Numbered from the stretch's first letter, positions 39,521-48,875 are shown. The stretch: DNA of 64,000 nt from Microbacterium sp. B35-30 (GCF_010634855.1 NZ_MWLQ01000011.1:62001-126000), one strand, 5' to 3'. Notes: generated from the sequence alone by a model not told the origin. Program-made: numbers and translations.

Positions 39521-42500
39521 TCACTCGTCGAAGAGTCCGCGGATGTCGTCGGCGGTGAGCGCCTGGCCGAACAGGGCGTCGTCGTCCATCACGGAACGGA
39601 ACAGCCGCGACTTGCGCTGCTGCAGCGCCATGACCTTCTCCTCGATGGTCCCGTTCGCGATGAGCCGGTACACCATCACGCTGCGGTGCTGGCCGATGCG
39701 GTGCGCCCGGTCGACCGCCTGCGCCTCGGCTGCGGGGTTCCACCACGGATCGAGCAGGAACACGTAGTCGGCCTCCGTCAGCGTGAGACCGAAGCCGCCC
39801 GCCTTGAGGCTGATGAGGAACACCGGCGCCTCTCCCCCGCGGAAGGCGTCGACGGCGGCATCGCGATCGCGCGTCGACCCGTCGAGATACGCGTACGGGA
39901 TGCCGCGCTCGTCGAGCCGGGCGGAGACGAGGCCGAGGAACGACGTGAACTGGCTGAACACGAGGGCACGGTGCCCCTCGGCGAGGGCTTCGTCGAGCTG
40001 CTCGAAGAGCGCGCCGAGCTTGCTCGGCGCGATGTGGGAGTACGCCGGGTCGACGAGCTCGGGGGCGAGGCTCAGCATGCGCAGCAGCGTCAGGGAGCGG
40101 AACACGATGAACCGGTTGCGGTCGAGGTCCTCCAACAGCCCCAGCACCTTCTGGCGCTCGCGCTGCAGCACCGTGTCGTACAGGGCGCGGTGGGCCGCCC
40201 CGAGCTCGATCCGCACCTCCTGCTCCTGCTTGGCAGGCAGGTCGGCGGCGACCAGTTCCTTCGTGCGCCGCAGCACCAGCGGACGGATGCGGCGCCGAAG
40301 GCGCGCCAGGCGGCCCGCGCGATAGGCGCCGCCTTCCTGGTTCTCGGGCACTTTGCCCTTCTCGATGGGGCCGACGTACTCCTCCCGGAACCGCCGCGCG
40401 GAGGCGAACAGCCCGGGAGCAGCCAGCGAGAGCAGGGCCCACAGCTCGGTGAGGCTGTTCTCGAGCGGCGTGCCGGTGACGGCGAAGACGACGTCCGCCG
40501 GCAGATCGCGCGCCGCCCGGTACGCCTTGGTCTGGCTGTTCTTGACGAACTGCGCCTCGTCGAGGATGAGGCCGGCCCATGTGACGCGTGCGAACTCGGC
40601 TTCGTCCAGTCGCAGGAGCGTGTACGACGTGACCACGATGTCGGCGGCGGCTGCGGCATCCGTCACCGTCGTCCCGCGCTTCGCACGTGTCGAGTCGATG
40701 ACGGCCACGCGCAGGTCGGGCACGAAGCGCGCCGCCTCGCTCCGCCACGTCGAGAGGACGGATGTCGGCGCCACCACCAGGAACGGGCGCTTCTCACCGG
40801 TTTCGCGCGCGTGCGCGATGAGGGCGAGCAGCTGCAGCGTCTTGCCGAGGCCCATGTCGTCGGCCAGGATGCCGCCGAGCCGGTGCTGCCACAGGAAGGC
40901 CAGCCAGTCGTAGCCGACCCGCTGGTACGGGCGGAGATCCGCCTGCAGCGCGGCAGGGAGCGGTGCGGAGAGAACCCCGTCGGCGTCGCGCAGCGCCTCC
41001 ACGGTGGCCCGCCACGACACCGCAGGCTGCGCCTCGTCCGCGAGATCCTCGAAATCCGCCCACAGGGCGGTCTGATACCGGCTGATGCGCGGCCCGGTCT
41101 CCCATTCGTCGAGCTCGCCCGCCTCGTCGATGAGGTCGCGCAGGCGCTGGAGCGAGGGATGCGACAGCGAGAAGTACGCCCCGTCGCTCAGCAGGATCTT
41201 CTTGCGACCCCGCGAGAGCGCGGTGAACAGCGTCCCGAACGGGATGCTGCGGCCATCGATCGTCACGACGACGCCCAGGTCGAACCAGTCGGCGTCGGTC
41301 GTCTCGACGGACGTGATGTCGATGCGCGGATCGCCGGCGAGCTCACGGTAATGCGGACGTTCGCCTGAGATCTCCACACGGACGTCGGCGTCGGCCTCGA
41401 GCAGCGGCAGCAGCTGCGACGCGAACTCCGCCGCCACGATCCCCGACAGCGTGTCGGCGCTCGCGAGGTCGACCGGCGCATGATCGCGCCAGAGCGACTC
41501 GACGCGGTCGCGGATCTCGCGCTCCAGCGCCGGGTCGCCGTCGTCGCCGGTCGCATCGAGGCCGAGCAGCTCGCCGTCGCCGTAGCGCCACGAGAGCGTG
41601 TAGACGAGCCGATGCCCCGGTTCGAATCGCACCAGCACCACGAGCGTGGGCCGGGGCGGCGGGGCGACGTCGATTCCAGGCGCGTCGACATCCACCCGGC
41701 GCGCGATGCGCGGCAGGTGCTCGCGCACGAACTCCTCAGCCTCGTCCGCCGGGACGGTCACGGCTTCGCGGGCGGTGAGCAGCGCGGGCACCGGGTCGGG
41801 CAGCGCGACGGCCGCCAGCACCAGCTCGATACGCTCGCGCTGCACCGCGAACCGGTAGACGCCCGTGCGGCCGACCGGACGCAGAGTCGCGGCTGGGCCT
41901 ACGCGCCCCGAGGCTCCGGACGACGCGCCGGCGGCCGGAGAGGGCGTTGCGAGGGTCTGCTCGCCGTCGATAGTGACGACCGGGACGATCTCGAGGCCGC
42001 GCCCGGTGCGCTGCGCCTGCACCGCGACGGTCGCCGCGGACGCCAGTGCGACCGTCGCATTGCGCTTCGTCGGGACGAACGGGATGCCGCGGTCCGCGGC
42101 GGACGCCAGGTGCGGCCAGAGAAGGCTCGACTCGATGTCGTCGAGGGTGAGCCAGTCCGAGACGTCGGAGAAGGCGCCGAACGAGCGGACGTCGCGGCCG
42201 ATGCTGTGCAGCTCGGCGAACCACCGCGCCTGTACAGGGTCGAACGCCGTGCTCGGCCGCCGCAGGGCATCCCACGAGACGCCGCCCTTGATCCATGCGT
42301 CGGACCGGGCGGAGCGCTCCAGCGGGCGAAGCCCGACCAGCACGTCGGCGCCGTGCTGATGCAGGCCGCGGGGAGTGGCGGACTCGACACGCGCCGGTGC
42401 CCACGCCGACGCGCCGCGACGGATGCGCTGACGCAGCTCGACGCCCAGCGCGAGGGGCGTGTGGGCCCGCGGCGCGGGCGCCGGCGACGCGAACACCGTC

Positions 42501-42859
42501 CGCCACGACGATTCACCGGGCGACGCCGGGGCCGACGCCGCCAGCCGGTTGGCTGCGAGCAGCGTCGCGACCGTGTGCTTGCAGTCGAACTGCACCGGGC
42601 ACGTGCACGAGGTCGCGGCGATGGGGTGGTCCGTGCGCTGCGGGTCGAGCCGGACGCGGCAGCGGTACGTCCGCCCGGCGCTGCCGGCCACGACGGCCTC
42701 GATCACGCAGGTGACCGGGTCCCAATCGAGTCGCTGCACCGCGCCGTCGGCGAAGTACGCGGCGCCCCGCTCGTACGAGCCGCTGTCGGTGTGCCGGCGG
42801 ATGTGCCCGGGGTCGACGAACGGCGGGGGTCCGGCGGACGGCGGGGTCACGGCATCCAT
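39521..42859 (-). CDS. SWIM zinc-finger SNF2-family helicase
   Basis: A protein of about 1112 residues. The N-terminal SWIM zinc finger is CTCPVQFDCKH (C85, C87, C93, H95). A long central region (about 100-620) has no recognised motif. The C-terminal SNF2/Rad54-type ATPase has Walker A DDMGLGKT (near 665), DEAQ in LILDEAQFVKNSQ (near 765), TGTPLENSLTELW, FSQFTSFL and the motif VI region DRAHRIGQHRSVMVYRL (near 1053). Such bacterial proteins are DNA translocases of unclear role, sometimes linked to defence or repair; nothing around it marks a defence island. I chose ATG 42859; GTG 42850 with AGGATGG in front and GTG 42880 are alternatives. Confidence 0.9.
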   Translation of the reverse strand: MDAVTPPSAGPPPFVDPGHIRRHTDSGSYERGAAYFADGAVQRLDWDPVTCVIEAVVAGSAGRTYRCRVRLDPQRTDHPIAATSCTCPVQFDCKHTVATLLAANRLAASAPASPGESSWRTVFASPAPAPRAHTPLALGVELRQRIRRGASAWAPARVESATPRGLHQHGADVLVGLRPLERSARSDAWIKGGVSWDALRRPSTAFDPVQARWFAELHSIGRDVRSFGAFSDVSDWLTLDDIESSLLWPHLASAADRGIPFVPTKRNATVALASAATVAVQAQRTGRGLEIVPVVTIDGEQTLATPSPAAGASSGASGRVGPAATLRPVGRTGVYRFAVQRERIELVLAAVALPDPVPALLTAREAVTVPADEAEEFVREHLPRIARRVDVDAPGIDVAPPPRPTLVVLVRFEPGHRLVYTLSWRYGDGELLGLDATGDDGDPALEREIRDRVESLWRDHAPVDLASADTLSGIVAAEFASQLLPLLEADADVRVEISGERPHYRELAGDPRIDITSVETTDADWFDLGVVVTIDGRSIPFGTLFTALSRGRKKILLSDGAYFSLSHPSLQRLRDLIDEAGELDEWETGPRISRYQTALWADFEDLADEAQPAVSWRATVEALRDADGVLSAPLPAALQADLRPYQRVGYDWLAFLWQHRLGGILADDMGLGKTLQLLALIAHARETGEKRPFLVVAPTSVLSTWRSEAARFVPDLRVAVIDSTRAKRGTTVTDAAAAADIVVTSYTLLRLDEAEFARVTWAGLILDEAQFVKNSQTKAYRAARDLPADVVFAVTGTPLENSLTELWALLSLAAPGLFASARRFREEYVGPIEKGKVPENQEGGAYRAGRLARLRRRIRPLVLRRTKELVAADLPAKQEQEVRIELGAAHRALYDTVLQRERQKVLGLLEDLDRNRFIVFRSLTLLRMLSLAPELVDPAYSHIAPSKLGALFEQLDEALAEGHRALVFSQFTSFLGLVSARLDERGIPYAYLDGSTRDRDAAVDAFRGGEAPVFLISLKAGGFGLTLTEADYVFLLDPWWNPAAEAQAVDRAHRIGQHRSVMVYRLIANGTIEEKVMALQQRKSRLFRSVMDDDALFGQALTADDIRGLFDE

Positions 42860-42899
42860 CCTGCCGAGGCCCGCCGACACCGCGGCGGATGCATCGCGG

Positions 42900-43310
42900 T
42901 CAGCCTGCGCGCGCGATCCGGGCGAGCACGCCGTGGACGAAGGGTCCCGATTCGTCGGTCGAGAACTCCTTGACGAGCTCGACCGCCTCGTCGATGGCGA
43001 CCGCGGTCGGGACCTCGTCGTTGTAGAGGATCTCCCATGCGCCGATTCGCAGGACGGCGCGGTCGACCGCAGGCATGCGGGCGATGCTCCAGTCCTTGGC
43101 GAACGTGGTGATCTGCTCGTCGATGGCGTCCTGGTTGTCGATCACCCCGTCGACGATCTCACGGGCGTACAGCCACGAGGCCTCGCGGGCGGGCTCGTTC
43201 GCGGCCCGCTTCGCCTCGGCGGCGAGGACGGTCGCCGGCGCATCGCCGCGGACGTCGGCCTGGAACAGGATGTCGAGCGCGCGTTTGCGCGCCTTCGTGC
43301 GGGCACTCAT
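42900..43310 (-). CDS. nusB: Transcription antitermination factor NusB
   Basis: A 136-residue all-helical protein acting with NusE (S10) on boxA RNA, needed for rRNA antitermination. KARKRALDILFQADVRG opens the fold; EIVDGVIDNQDAIDEQI, RMPAVDRAVLRIGAWEIL and VPTAVAIDEAVELVKEFSTDESGPFVHGVLARI are the family core. It follows efp by 19 bases on the same strand, a conserved linkage. In many actinobacteria pyrR comes next; here three other genes intervene. Confidence 0.96.
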   Translation of the reverse strand: MSARTKARKRALDILFQADVRGDAPATVLAAEAKRAANEPAREASWLYAREIVDGVIDNQDAIDEQITTFAKDWSIARMPAVDRAVLRIGAWEILYNDEVPTAVAIDEAVELVKEFSTDESGPFVHGVLARIARAG

Positions 43311-43329
43311 CGGTCAGCGGCCGCCGACC

Positions 43330-43890
43330 TCAGTTGACGCGGCCGAGGTAGTCGCCGGTGCGCGTGTCGACCTTGACCTTGGTGCCGGTCTCGACGAACA
43401 GCGGGACCTGGATCTCGTAGCCGGTCTCGACGGTGGCGGCCTTGGTTCCGGCCGACGAGCGGTCGCCCTGCAGGCCGGGCTCGGTGTACGTGATCTCGAG
43501 GACGACCGACGCCGGGAGCTCGACGTAGAGCGGGTTGCCGTTGTTGAGAGCGATCTGCACCTGCTGGTTCTCGAGCAGGAAGTTGGCGGCGTCGCCCACC
43601 GTGGCGGCTCCCACGTTGATCTGGTCGTAGTCGGCGACGTCCATGAAGACGAAGTTGTCGCCGTCGTTGTACAGGTACGTGAAGTCGCGACGGTCGACGT
43701 TCTCGATGTCGATCTTGGCGCCGGCGTTGTACGTGCGGTCGACGACCTTGCCCGAGACGACGTTCTTGAGCTTCGTGCGCACGAACGCGCCACCCTTGCC
43801 CGGCTTGACATGCTGGAACTCGATGACGTTCCAGAGCTGACCGTCGATGCTGAGGACGACGCCGTTCTTGATGTCTGCGGTGGATGCCAT
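43330..43890 (-). CDS. efp: Elongation factor P
   Basis: A 186-residue three-domain OB/KOW protein that rescues ribosomes stalled on polyproline. The tip loop [17 protein letters not shown] places Lys32 at the functional position; the C-terminal signature [29 protein letters not shown] is typical. No EpmA/B modification genes are nearby; actinobacterial EF-P with PGKG is thought to act unmodified. ATG 43890 ([10 protein letters not shown]) is the family start, although the frame stays open to an ATG at 43959. Its candidate promoter shares CCCGTAGAAT with rpoZ. Confidence 0.97.
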   Translation of the reverse strand: MASTADIKNGVVLSIDGQLWNVIEFQHVKPGKGGAFVRTKLKNVVSGKVVDRTYNAGAKIDIENVDRRDFTYLYNDGDNFVFMDVADYDQINVGAATVGDAANFLLENQQVQIALNNGNPLYVELPASVVLEITYTEPGLQGDRSSAGTKAATVETGYEIQVPLFVETGTKVKVDTRTGDYLGRVN

Positions 43891-43987
43891 GAGGGTGCGA
43901 ATCCGTTTCGTTGTGGTGTGAGCGACGTGAAGCGAGAGGCGGTCGCTGCCCGTCGACATGCTCGAGGACCGGCAGCGCCGACGTTCG

Positions 43988-43993
43988 ATTCTA
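43988..43993 (-). promoter_or_regulatory. -10 element of the efp promoter
   Basis: TAGAAT on the minus strand inside CCCGTAGAAT, about 98 bases before the efp ATG. The same ten bases precede rpoZ. Confidence 0.5.
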
Positions 43994-44019
43994 CGGGATG
44001 CCTGGTCCCGGGCGATTCC

Positions 44020-44478
44020 TCAGCCCTCGGCCTGCCCGGTGAGGATGTCCACGAGGCGTGCGACGGCCGTCGCGTAGCCGGGCACGCCCTCGCCGATGAC
44101 GTGCACGACGGCGACGTCGGCGACGTAGGAATGACGGCGGAACTCCTCGCGGGACCTCACATCCGAGATGTGCACCTCGGCGACCGGAAGGCCGACGCCC
44201 GACAGTGCGTCGCGCAGCACCACCGACGTGTGAGTGAGGCCGCCGGGGTTGATCACGATGCCGGCGCAGTCCTCGCGGGCTTCGTGGATCGCATCGAGGA
44301 GCACGCCCTCGTGGTTGCTCTGCACAGCCCGCACCTCGAAGCCGCGCTGCGCGGCGGCATCCGTCGTCACGCGCTCGACGTCGGCCAGCGTCGCGGTGCC
44401 GTAGATGCCGGGTTCCCGGGTGCCCAGCAGGTTGAGGTTGGGCCCGTTGACGAGGAGCAGGCGGCGGGGGTGGGTCAT
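44020..44478 (-). CDS. aroQ: 3-dehydroquinate dehydratase, type II
   Basis: A 152-residue type II dehydroquinase (shikimate step 3). LLLVNGPNLNLLGTREPGIYG holds the catalytic lid Arg and Tyr; QSNHEGVLLDAIHEA, VINPGGLTHTSVVLRDAL and EVHISDVRSREEFRRHSYVADVAV with the catalytic His follow. ATG 44478 has no ribosome-binding site; TATCGT stands exactly six bases before it, suggesting a leaderless message distinct from the aroB-K-C transcript. A GNAT gene separates it from aroB. Confidence 0.96.
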   Translation of the reverse strand: MTHPRRLLLVNGPNLNLLGTREPGIYGTATLADVERVTTDAAAQRGFEVRAVQSNHEGVLLDAIHEAREDCAGIVINPGGLTHTSVVLRDALSGVGLPVAEVHISDVRSREEFRRHSYVADVAVVHVIGEGVPGYATAVARLVDILTGQAEG

Positions 44479-44490
44479 GTTCGCACGATA
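44479..44490 (-). promoter_or_regulatory. -10 element of a probable leaderless aroQ promoter
   Basis: TATCGT (minus strand, 44485-44490), six bases, then the aroQ ATG. It lies within the 37-base gap after the GNAT gene. Confidence 0.45.
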
Positions 44491-44515
44491 TCAGCGCGCT
44501 CGGACCGGTTACCCG

Positions 44516-45064
44516 TCACGGCAGGGGGCGCTCCATGACGATCTGGGGCCCGATCACACTGGCGTAGGTCTCGCCGGTGCGCGCGAAGCCGGCACGTCGG
44601 TAGGCGCCCTCGGCGCGCGGGTTGTCGCGGTGGACGTCGAGCGAGATCCGGTCGAGCCCGAGGCTCGCCGCCCATGCGGCGGCCGCGGCGAGCAGGGCGT
44701 CGACCGCACCCGTCCCGCGGTGGCCGGGGTTCACGTACACGCCCACGACGTCGGCTCGGCGATCGTCGACGTACCGGCCGAGTGCGTCCTTCTGTCCCGT
44801 GGCCCGGATCAGCACCGACAGGCTTCCGACCCAGACATCGTCGACGACCGCGACGAACTGCGCGGCGGTCTCGCTCGTCGCCGCCTTGTCCGCGCGGTCG
44901 CGCCAGAACTCATCGGGGCGCTCGGCCACCTGCTCGGGCGTCTCGAGGAACGCGATCCCGGCATCGGGGTCGCTCGTCGACTCCAGCCGAAGTGCCCGCA
45001 CGGCAGCCCATTCATCGGAGCGGATGCGGCGCACCGTCAGGCGCGGATCGGGCGATGCCGTCAT
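44516..45064 (-). CDS. GNAT-family N-acetyltransferase
   Basis: A 182-residue acetyl-CoA-dependent transferase. The central strand VVGVYVNPGHRGTGAVDALLAAAAAWAASLG contains the acetyl-CoA pyrophosphate loop (HRGTG, a Q/RxxGxG/A variant), followed by ISLDVHRDNPRAEGAYRRAGFARTGE, the usual C-terminal half. The N-terminal RRIRSDEWAAVRALRLESTSDPDAG is typical. The substrate is unknown. It is inserted between aroB and aroQ in an otherwise standard aro cluster and has a possible leaderless promoter of its own. Confidence 0.9.
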   Translation of the reverse strand: MTASPDPRLTVRRIRSDEWAAVRALRLESTSDPDAGIAFLETPEQVAERPDEFWRDRADKAATSETAAQFVAVVDDVWVGSLSVLIRATGQKDALGRYVDDRRADVVGVYVNPGHRGTGAVDALLAAAAAWAASLGLDRISLDVHRDNPRAEGAYRRAGFARTGETYASVIGPQIVMERPLP

Positions 45065-45076
45065 CCGAGCACCCTA
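45065..45076 (-). promoter_or_regulatory. -10 element of a probable leaderless GNAT promoter
   Basis: TAGGGT (minus strand, 45071-45076), six bases, then ATG 45064. No ribosome-binding site is present. Confidence 0.5.
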
Positions 45077-45095
45077 CCGCGGTGCTGCCGGGTGC

Positions 45096-46175
45096 TCATC
45101 CGCCCGAGACCTCCTGGTAGGCGGCGAAGAGCAGTGATTCGTCGGGTGCCTGCAGCACCGTGGGCTTGGCGACGTCGTCGAGCACGATGAAGCGCAGCAT
45201 GCCTCCTCGGCTCTTCTTGTCGCGCTGCATGGTCGCGAGCAGCGTAGGCCAGCGCCCGGCGCCGTACGTCGTCGGCAGGCCGAGCGAGCCGAGGATGTCG
45301 CGGTGGCGCTGGGCGGCGGCATCCGGAAGCCGGCCGGCGAGCCGCGACAGCTCGGCGGCGAAGACCATGCCGACCGAGATCGCGGCGCCGTGACGCCAGC
45401 GGTAGCGCTCGGCGTGCTCGATGGCGTGGCCGAGCGTGTGTCCGTAGTTGAGGATCTCGCGCAGACCCGCCTCGCGCAGGTCCTCCCCCACGACGCGCGC
45501 CTTCATCTCGATGGCGAGCTCGATGGTGCGGCGGAACGCGGCGCTCTGCGGGTCGACGGCAGTCTCGGGGTCGGCCTCGACCAGGTCGAGGATCTCGGGC
45601 GCCCAGATGAATCCGGCCTTCACCACCTCGGCGTAGCCTGCGACGCGCTCGTTGCGCGACAGCGAGCCGAGCAGATCGAGGTCGCAGATGACGGCGCGCG
45701 GCGCCCAGAAGGCTCCGACGAGGTTCTTGCCCTCGGCGGTGTTCACGCCGGTCTTGCCGCCGACTGCCGCATCGACCATGCCGAGAACGGTGGTGGGAAC
45801 CTGCACGACCTCGACGCCGCGCAGCCACGTGGCCGCGACGAAGCCGGCGAGATCGGTGACCGCTCCCCCGCCGAAGCCCACGACGACGTCGGTCCGCGTG
45901 AAATCGGCCTTGCCCATCACCTGCCAGCAGAAGGCGGCGACCTCGATGCGCTTTCCCGCCTCGGCGTCGGGGATCTCGGCGAGCAGCACCTCGCGGTCGC
46001 CGACCAGCTGCGCGCGCAGACTCTCGGCCTGTGCCGCGAGCGTCGGCGGGTGGATCACGAGCACCTTGCGGGCAGCGGCCGGCAAGGCCTCGCCGAGGGA
46101 GGACAGGATGCCGTGGCCCACGGTGATGTCGTAGCTCGCGTCGCCGCTCACGGTGATGGTCGTGGCGTCGGTCAT
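45096..46175 (-). CDS. aroB: 3-dehydroquinate synthase
   Basis: A 359-residue NAD- and zinc-dependent enzyme for shikimate step 2. VVGFGGGAVTDLAGFVAATWLRGVEVVQVPTT and DAAVGGKTGVNTAEGKNLVGAFWAPRAVICDL are hallmark glycine-rich segments; the zinc ligands lie in LNYGHTLGHAIEH (His residues) with an upstream Glu. ATG 46175 overlaps the aroK stop (ATGA), the conserved aroK-aroB coupling. Confidence 0.97.
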   Translation of the reverse strand: MTDATTITVSGDASYDITVGHGILSSLGEALPAAARKVLVIHPPTLAAQAESLRAQLVGDREVLLAEIPDAEAGKRIEVAAFCWQVMGKADFTRTDVVVGFGGGAVTDLAGFVAATWLRGVEVVQVPTTVLGMVDAAVGGKTGVNTAEGKNLVGAFWAPRAVICDLDLLGSLSRNERVAGYAEVVKAGFIWAPEILDLVEADPETAVDPQSAAFRRTIELAIEMKARVVGEDLREAGLREILNYGHTLGHAIEHAERYRWRHGAAISVGMVFAAELSRLAGRLPDAAAQRHRDILGSLGLPTTYGAGRWPTLLATMQRDKKSRGGMLRFIVLDDVAKPTVLQAPDESLLFAAYQEVSGG

Positions 46176-46780
46176 GGCGTCTGCTCCTTCTCGCGGGGGC
46201 TGCTGTCGCGCGGGCTGATCTCACTCGGTCCGGCCGAGCCGCCGGCGGCGTGGTCGTGCGGCGGGGTGCTCTGGCCGCGCACCCACGCGACGAGGGCGTC
46301 GACGACGTCCTGCAGCGGGCCGGTGGACGTGTCGAACGTGACGTCGGCGAGCTCTTCGTACACGGGCCGGCGCTCTTCGAAGATCGCGGTCCAGCGCTCG
46401 ATGGCGTCGTCGCCCCCCTGCAGCAGCGGTCGGTTCGAGTCGCGCACGCGGCCCGCCACGACGCGCGGCGACACGGTGAGGAGCACGACGCGGAGACCTG
46501 CGAGCTCTGCACGGGTGTCGGCGTCCATGATCGCCCCGCCGCCGAGCGAGACGATGCCGCCTGTGGCCAGGCCCTCGCGGACGGCATCGCGCTCCGCCGC
46601 ACGGAAGCGCGCTTCGCCGTGTTCGACGAAGAGCTGGTCGATCGGTCCGTGGTCGCGCACGACCGCGGCGTCGGTGTCGAAGAAGGGCAGGCCGAGCGCG
46701 CGCGCGGCCTTCTTGCCGATGCTGGTCTTTCCGGCCCCCATCGGGCCGATCAGCACGACGGCGTCAGAGTGCGAGGTCAT
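46172..46780 (-). CDS. aroK: Shikimate kinase
   Basis: A 202-residue P-loop kinase. Walker A is [19 protein letters not shown] (from residue 12), shikimate-binding Asp in [18 protein letters not shown] and IVSLGGGAI follow, and the lid is RDSNRPLL. The last 30 residues ([19 protein letters not shown]) are a disordered extension beyond the usual 170. ATG 46780 overlaps the aroC stop by 17 bases. Confidence 0.96.
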   Translation of the reverse strand: MTSHSDAVVLIGPMGAGKTSIGKKAARALGLPFFDTDAAVVRDHGPIDQLFVEHGEARFRAAERDAVREGLATGGIVSLGGGAIMDADTRAELAGLRVVLLTVSPRVVAGRVRDSNRPLLQGGDDAIERWTAIFEERRPVYEELADVTFDTSTGPLQDVVDALVAWVRGQSTPPHDHAAGGSAGPSEISPRDSSPREKEQTP

Positions 46781-47993
46781 GCTCGGCGAGGCCGGCGTCG
46801 CTCTCGGCGGCGCTGTGCAGCGCGTCGGGGATCGCCGCGAGGTAGCCCTCGAGGTTGCGTCGCGTCTCGGCGACGCTGTCGCCGCCGAACTTCTCCAGCA
46901 CGACCTCGGCCAGGACGACGGCGACCATGGCCTCGGCGACGACGCCCGCCGCCGGCACGGCGCACACGTCCGAGCGCTGGTGGTGCGCCGACGCGGCGTC
47001 GCCGGTCGCGACGTCCACCGTGCGCAGCGCCCGCGGCACGGTCGCGATCGGCTTCATGCCGGCGCGCACCCGCAGGACGGTACCGGTCGACATGCCGCCC
47101 TCGGTGCCGCCCGCCTTGTCGCTCGAGCGCGTGATGCCGTCCCGCGCCACGAACAGCTCGTCGTGGGCGGCGGAGCCGCGACGGCGCGTGGTCTCGAACC
47201 CGTCGCCGACCTCCACGCCCTTGATGGCCTGGATGCTCATGAGCGCGTGTGCCAGCTTGGCATCGAGGCGGCGGTCCCAGTGCACGTGCGAGCCGAGTCC
47301 GGGCGGCAGGCCGTAGGCCAGCACCTCGACGATGCCGCCGAGCGTGTCGCCCTCTTTACGCGCGTCGTCGACCTCGGCCACCATGGCGGCGCTCGTCGCG
47401 GCGTCGAAGCAGCGGAGCGGATCGGCGTCGAGTGCCTCGACGTCGTCCGGCGTGGGCAGGGCCGCGCCCTCGGGCACGCGCACGGGCCCGATCGAGAGCG
47501 TGTGGCTGACGAGACGGATGCCGAGCTCGGCCAGGAACGCTCGTGCGAGTGCGCCGAGGGCGACGCGGGCGGCCGTCTCGCGGGCGCTCGCGCGCTCGAG
47601 GATCGGCCGGGCTTCGTCGAAGCCGTATTTCTGCATGCCGACGAGGTCGGCGTGGCCGGGACGAGGGCGCGTGAGCGCGGCGCCGCGGCCGCGGGACTTC
47701 TCGGTGAGTTCCACGGGCTCGGGGCTCATGACCTCGACCCACTTGGGCCATTCGGTGTTGCCGATGCGCAGGGCGATCGGGCTGCCGAGGCTCGTGCCGT
47801 GCACGACGCCGGACGAGATGGTCAGCTCGTCCTCTTCGAACTTCATCCGCGAGCCGCGGCCGTAGCCGAGCTTGCGGCGCGCGAGATCCGCCTGGATCGC
47901 GGCGCGGGAGATGGGGACGCCCGCGGGCAGGCCCTCCATGACGGCGATGAGTTCGGGGCCGTGCGATTCGCCGGCCGTGAGCACGCGGAGCAT
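46764..47993 (-). CDS. aroC: Chorismate synthase
   Basis: A 409-residue FMN-dependent enzyme producing chorismate. Family signatures are [19 protein letters not shown] near the start, [38 protein letters not shown] and [24 protein letters not shown] segments near the FMN site ([16 protein letters not shown]). ATG 47993 has no ribosome-binding site; GAGACT stands six bases before it. It starts the aroC-aroK-aroB transcript. Confidence 0.97.
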   Translation of the reverse strand: MLRVLTAGESHGPELIAVMEGLPAGVPISRAAIQADLARRKLGYGRGSRMKFEEDELTISSGVVHGTSLGSPIALRIGNTEWPKWVEVMSPEPVELTEKSRGRGAALTRPRPGHADLVGMQKYGFDEARPILERASARETAARVALGALARAFLAELGIRLVSHTLSIGPVRVPEGAALPTPDDVEALDADPLRCFDAATSAAMVAEVDDARKEGDTLGGIVEVLAYGLPPGLGSHVHWDRRLDAKLAHALMSIQAIKGVEVGDGFETTRRRGSAAHDELFVARDGITRSSDKAGGTEGGMSTGTVLRVRAGMKPIATVPRALRTVDVATGDAASAHHQRSDVCAVPAAGVVAEAMVAVVLAEVVLEKFGGDSVAETRRNLEGYLAAIPDALHSAAESDAGLAEHDLAL

Positions 47994-48005
47994 TGGTCCA
48001 GTCTC
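47994..48005 (-). promoter_or_regulatory. -10 element of a probable leaderless aroC promoter
   Basis: GAGACT (minus strand, 48000-48005), six bases, then the aroC ATG. The first base departs from TANNNT, so this is the weakest of the set. Confidence 0.35.
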
Positions 48006-48023
48006 CCACGCCCCGGACCGCCG

Positions 48024-48875
48024 TTACGCCGTCGTGGGCTCCTCGAGCACGCGGCGCATCGCCTCCAGCGATTCGTCCTCACGCGCGAGAGGCGCGTCCG
48101 GGTCGCCGTTGCGGAAGATCCGGACCTGCAGCAGTGCCTGGTGCAGCAGCATCCCGAGTCCCGACCGCGCCGGGTTCCCGGCACGGTCCCACGCGGCCGA
48201 CAGTGCCGTCGGCCAGTGCCCGTAAACCACGTCGAGGAGCAGACCGCCGCCGCCTGCCAGCGCGTCGGCCGCGGCATCCGCGATCGGCGCATCACCCGGC
48301 AGCGTCGCGATCGTGAGCGGCACGGCGGAGTGGTCGCCTACGGCGAACGAGGCCGTCCGCACCGCGATCCCGAGTCGACGACCGAGTTCGGTCAGCGCTG
48401 CCACCGCCTCCGGCCGGCGCGCGACCACGTCGACTTCTTCGACGCCGAGCTCGGACAGTGCGACGAGGGCCGAGGTCGCCGTCGCGCCGGCGCCGACGAT
48501 GCGGGCGCGTGCCACGTCGGTGATGTCGTCATCGGCCAGGGCCCGCACGATGCCGCCGACATCGGTGTTGAAGCCGCGCGCGCCGGCGAGGTCGAGCAGC
48601 AGTGTGTTGACGGCTCCCGTCAGCTCGGCCCGGCGGTCGTGGGTGGACGCCGCCGCGAACGCGACGCCCTTGAGCGGCATCGTGAGCGAGAGGCCGCGCC
48701 AGCTGTCGTCGAGGTCGGCGAACTCCGCCGCGAACGACGCCTCGTCGACCCGGCGGAGCCCGTACGACCAGTCCAGGCCGAGCACCTCATAGGCGGCGGC
48801 GTGCAGCTGCGGCGAGCGGCTGTGCGCGATCGGATCGCCCCAGACCTCCAGACGCGTCGCGCGCGTGCTCAGCAC
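48024..48875 (-). CDS. aroE: Shikimate dehydrogenase
   Basis: A 283-residue NADP-dependent reductase for shikimate step 4. Substrate binding: GDPIAHSRSPQLHAAAYEVLG and LSLTMPLKGVAFAA (the Lys is catalytic); GAVNTLLLD and GFNTDVGGIVRAL are typical. The nucleotide loop reads VGAGATATSALVALSELG. GTG 48875 overlaps the mltG stop by seven bases; longer frames are not family-like. The order aroE-mltG-ruvX-alaS is conserved in actinobacteria. Confidence 0.95.
   Translation of the reverse strand: MLSTRATRLEVWGDPIAHSRSPQLHAAAYEVLGLDWSYGLRRVDEASFAAEFADLDDSWRGLSLTMPLKGVAFAAASTHDRRAELTGAVNTLLLDLAGARGFNTDVGGIVRALADDDITDVARARIVGAGATATSALVALSELGVEEVDVVARRPEAVAALTELGRRLGIAVRTASFAVGDHSAVPLTIATLPGDAPIADAAADALAGGGGLLLDVVYGHWPTALSAAWDRAGNPARSGLGMLLHQALLQVRIFRNGDPDAPLAREDESLEAMRRVLEEPTTA

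Noticed and set aside
43891..43959. An in-frame ATG that would extend EF-P by 23 residues.
   Set aside because: The extension ([18 protein letters not shown]) is unlike any EF-P, and ATG 43890 gives the standard N-terminus.
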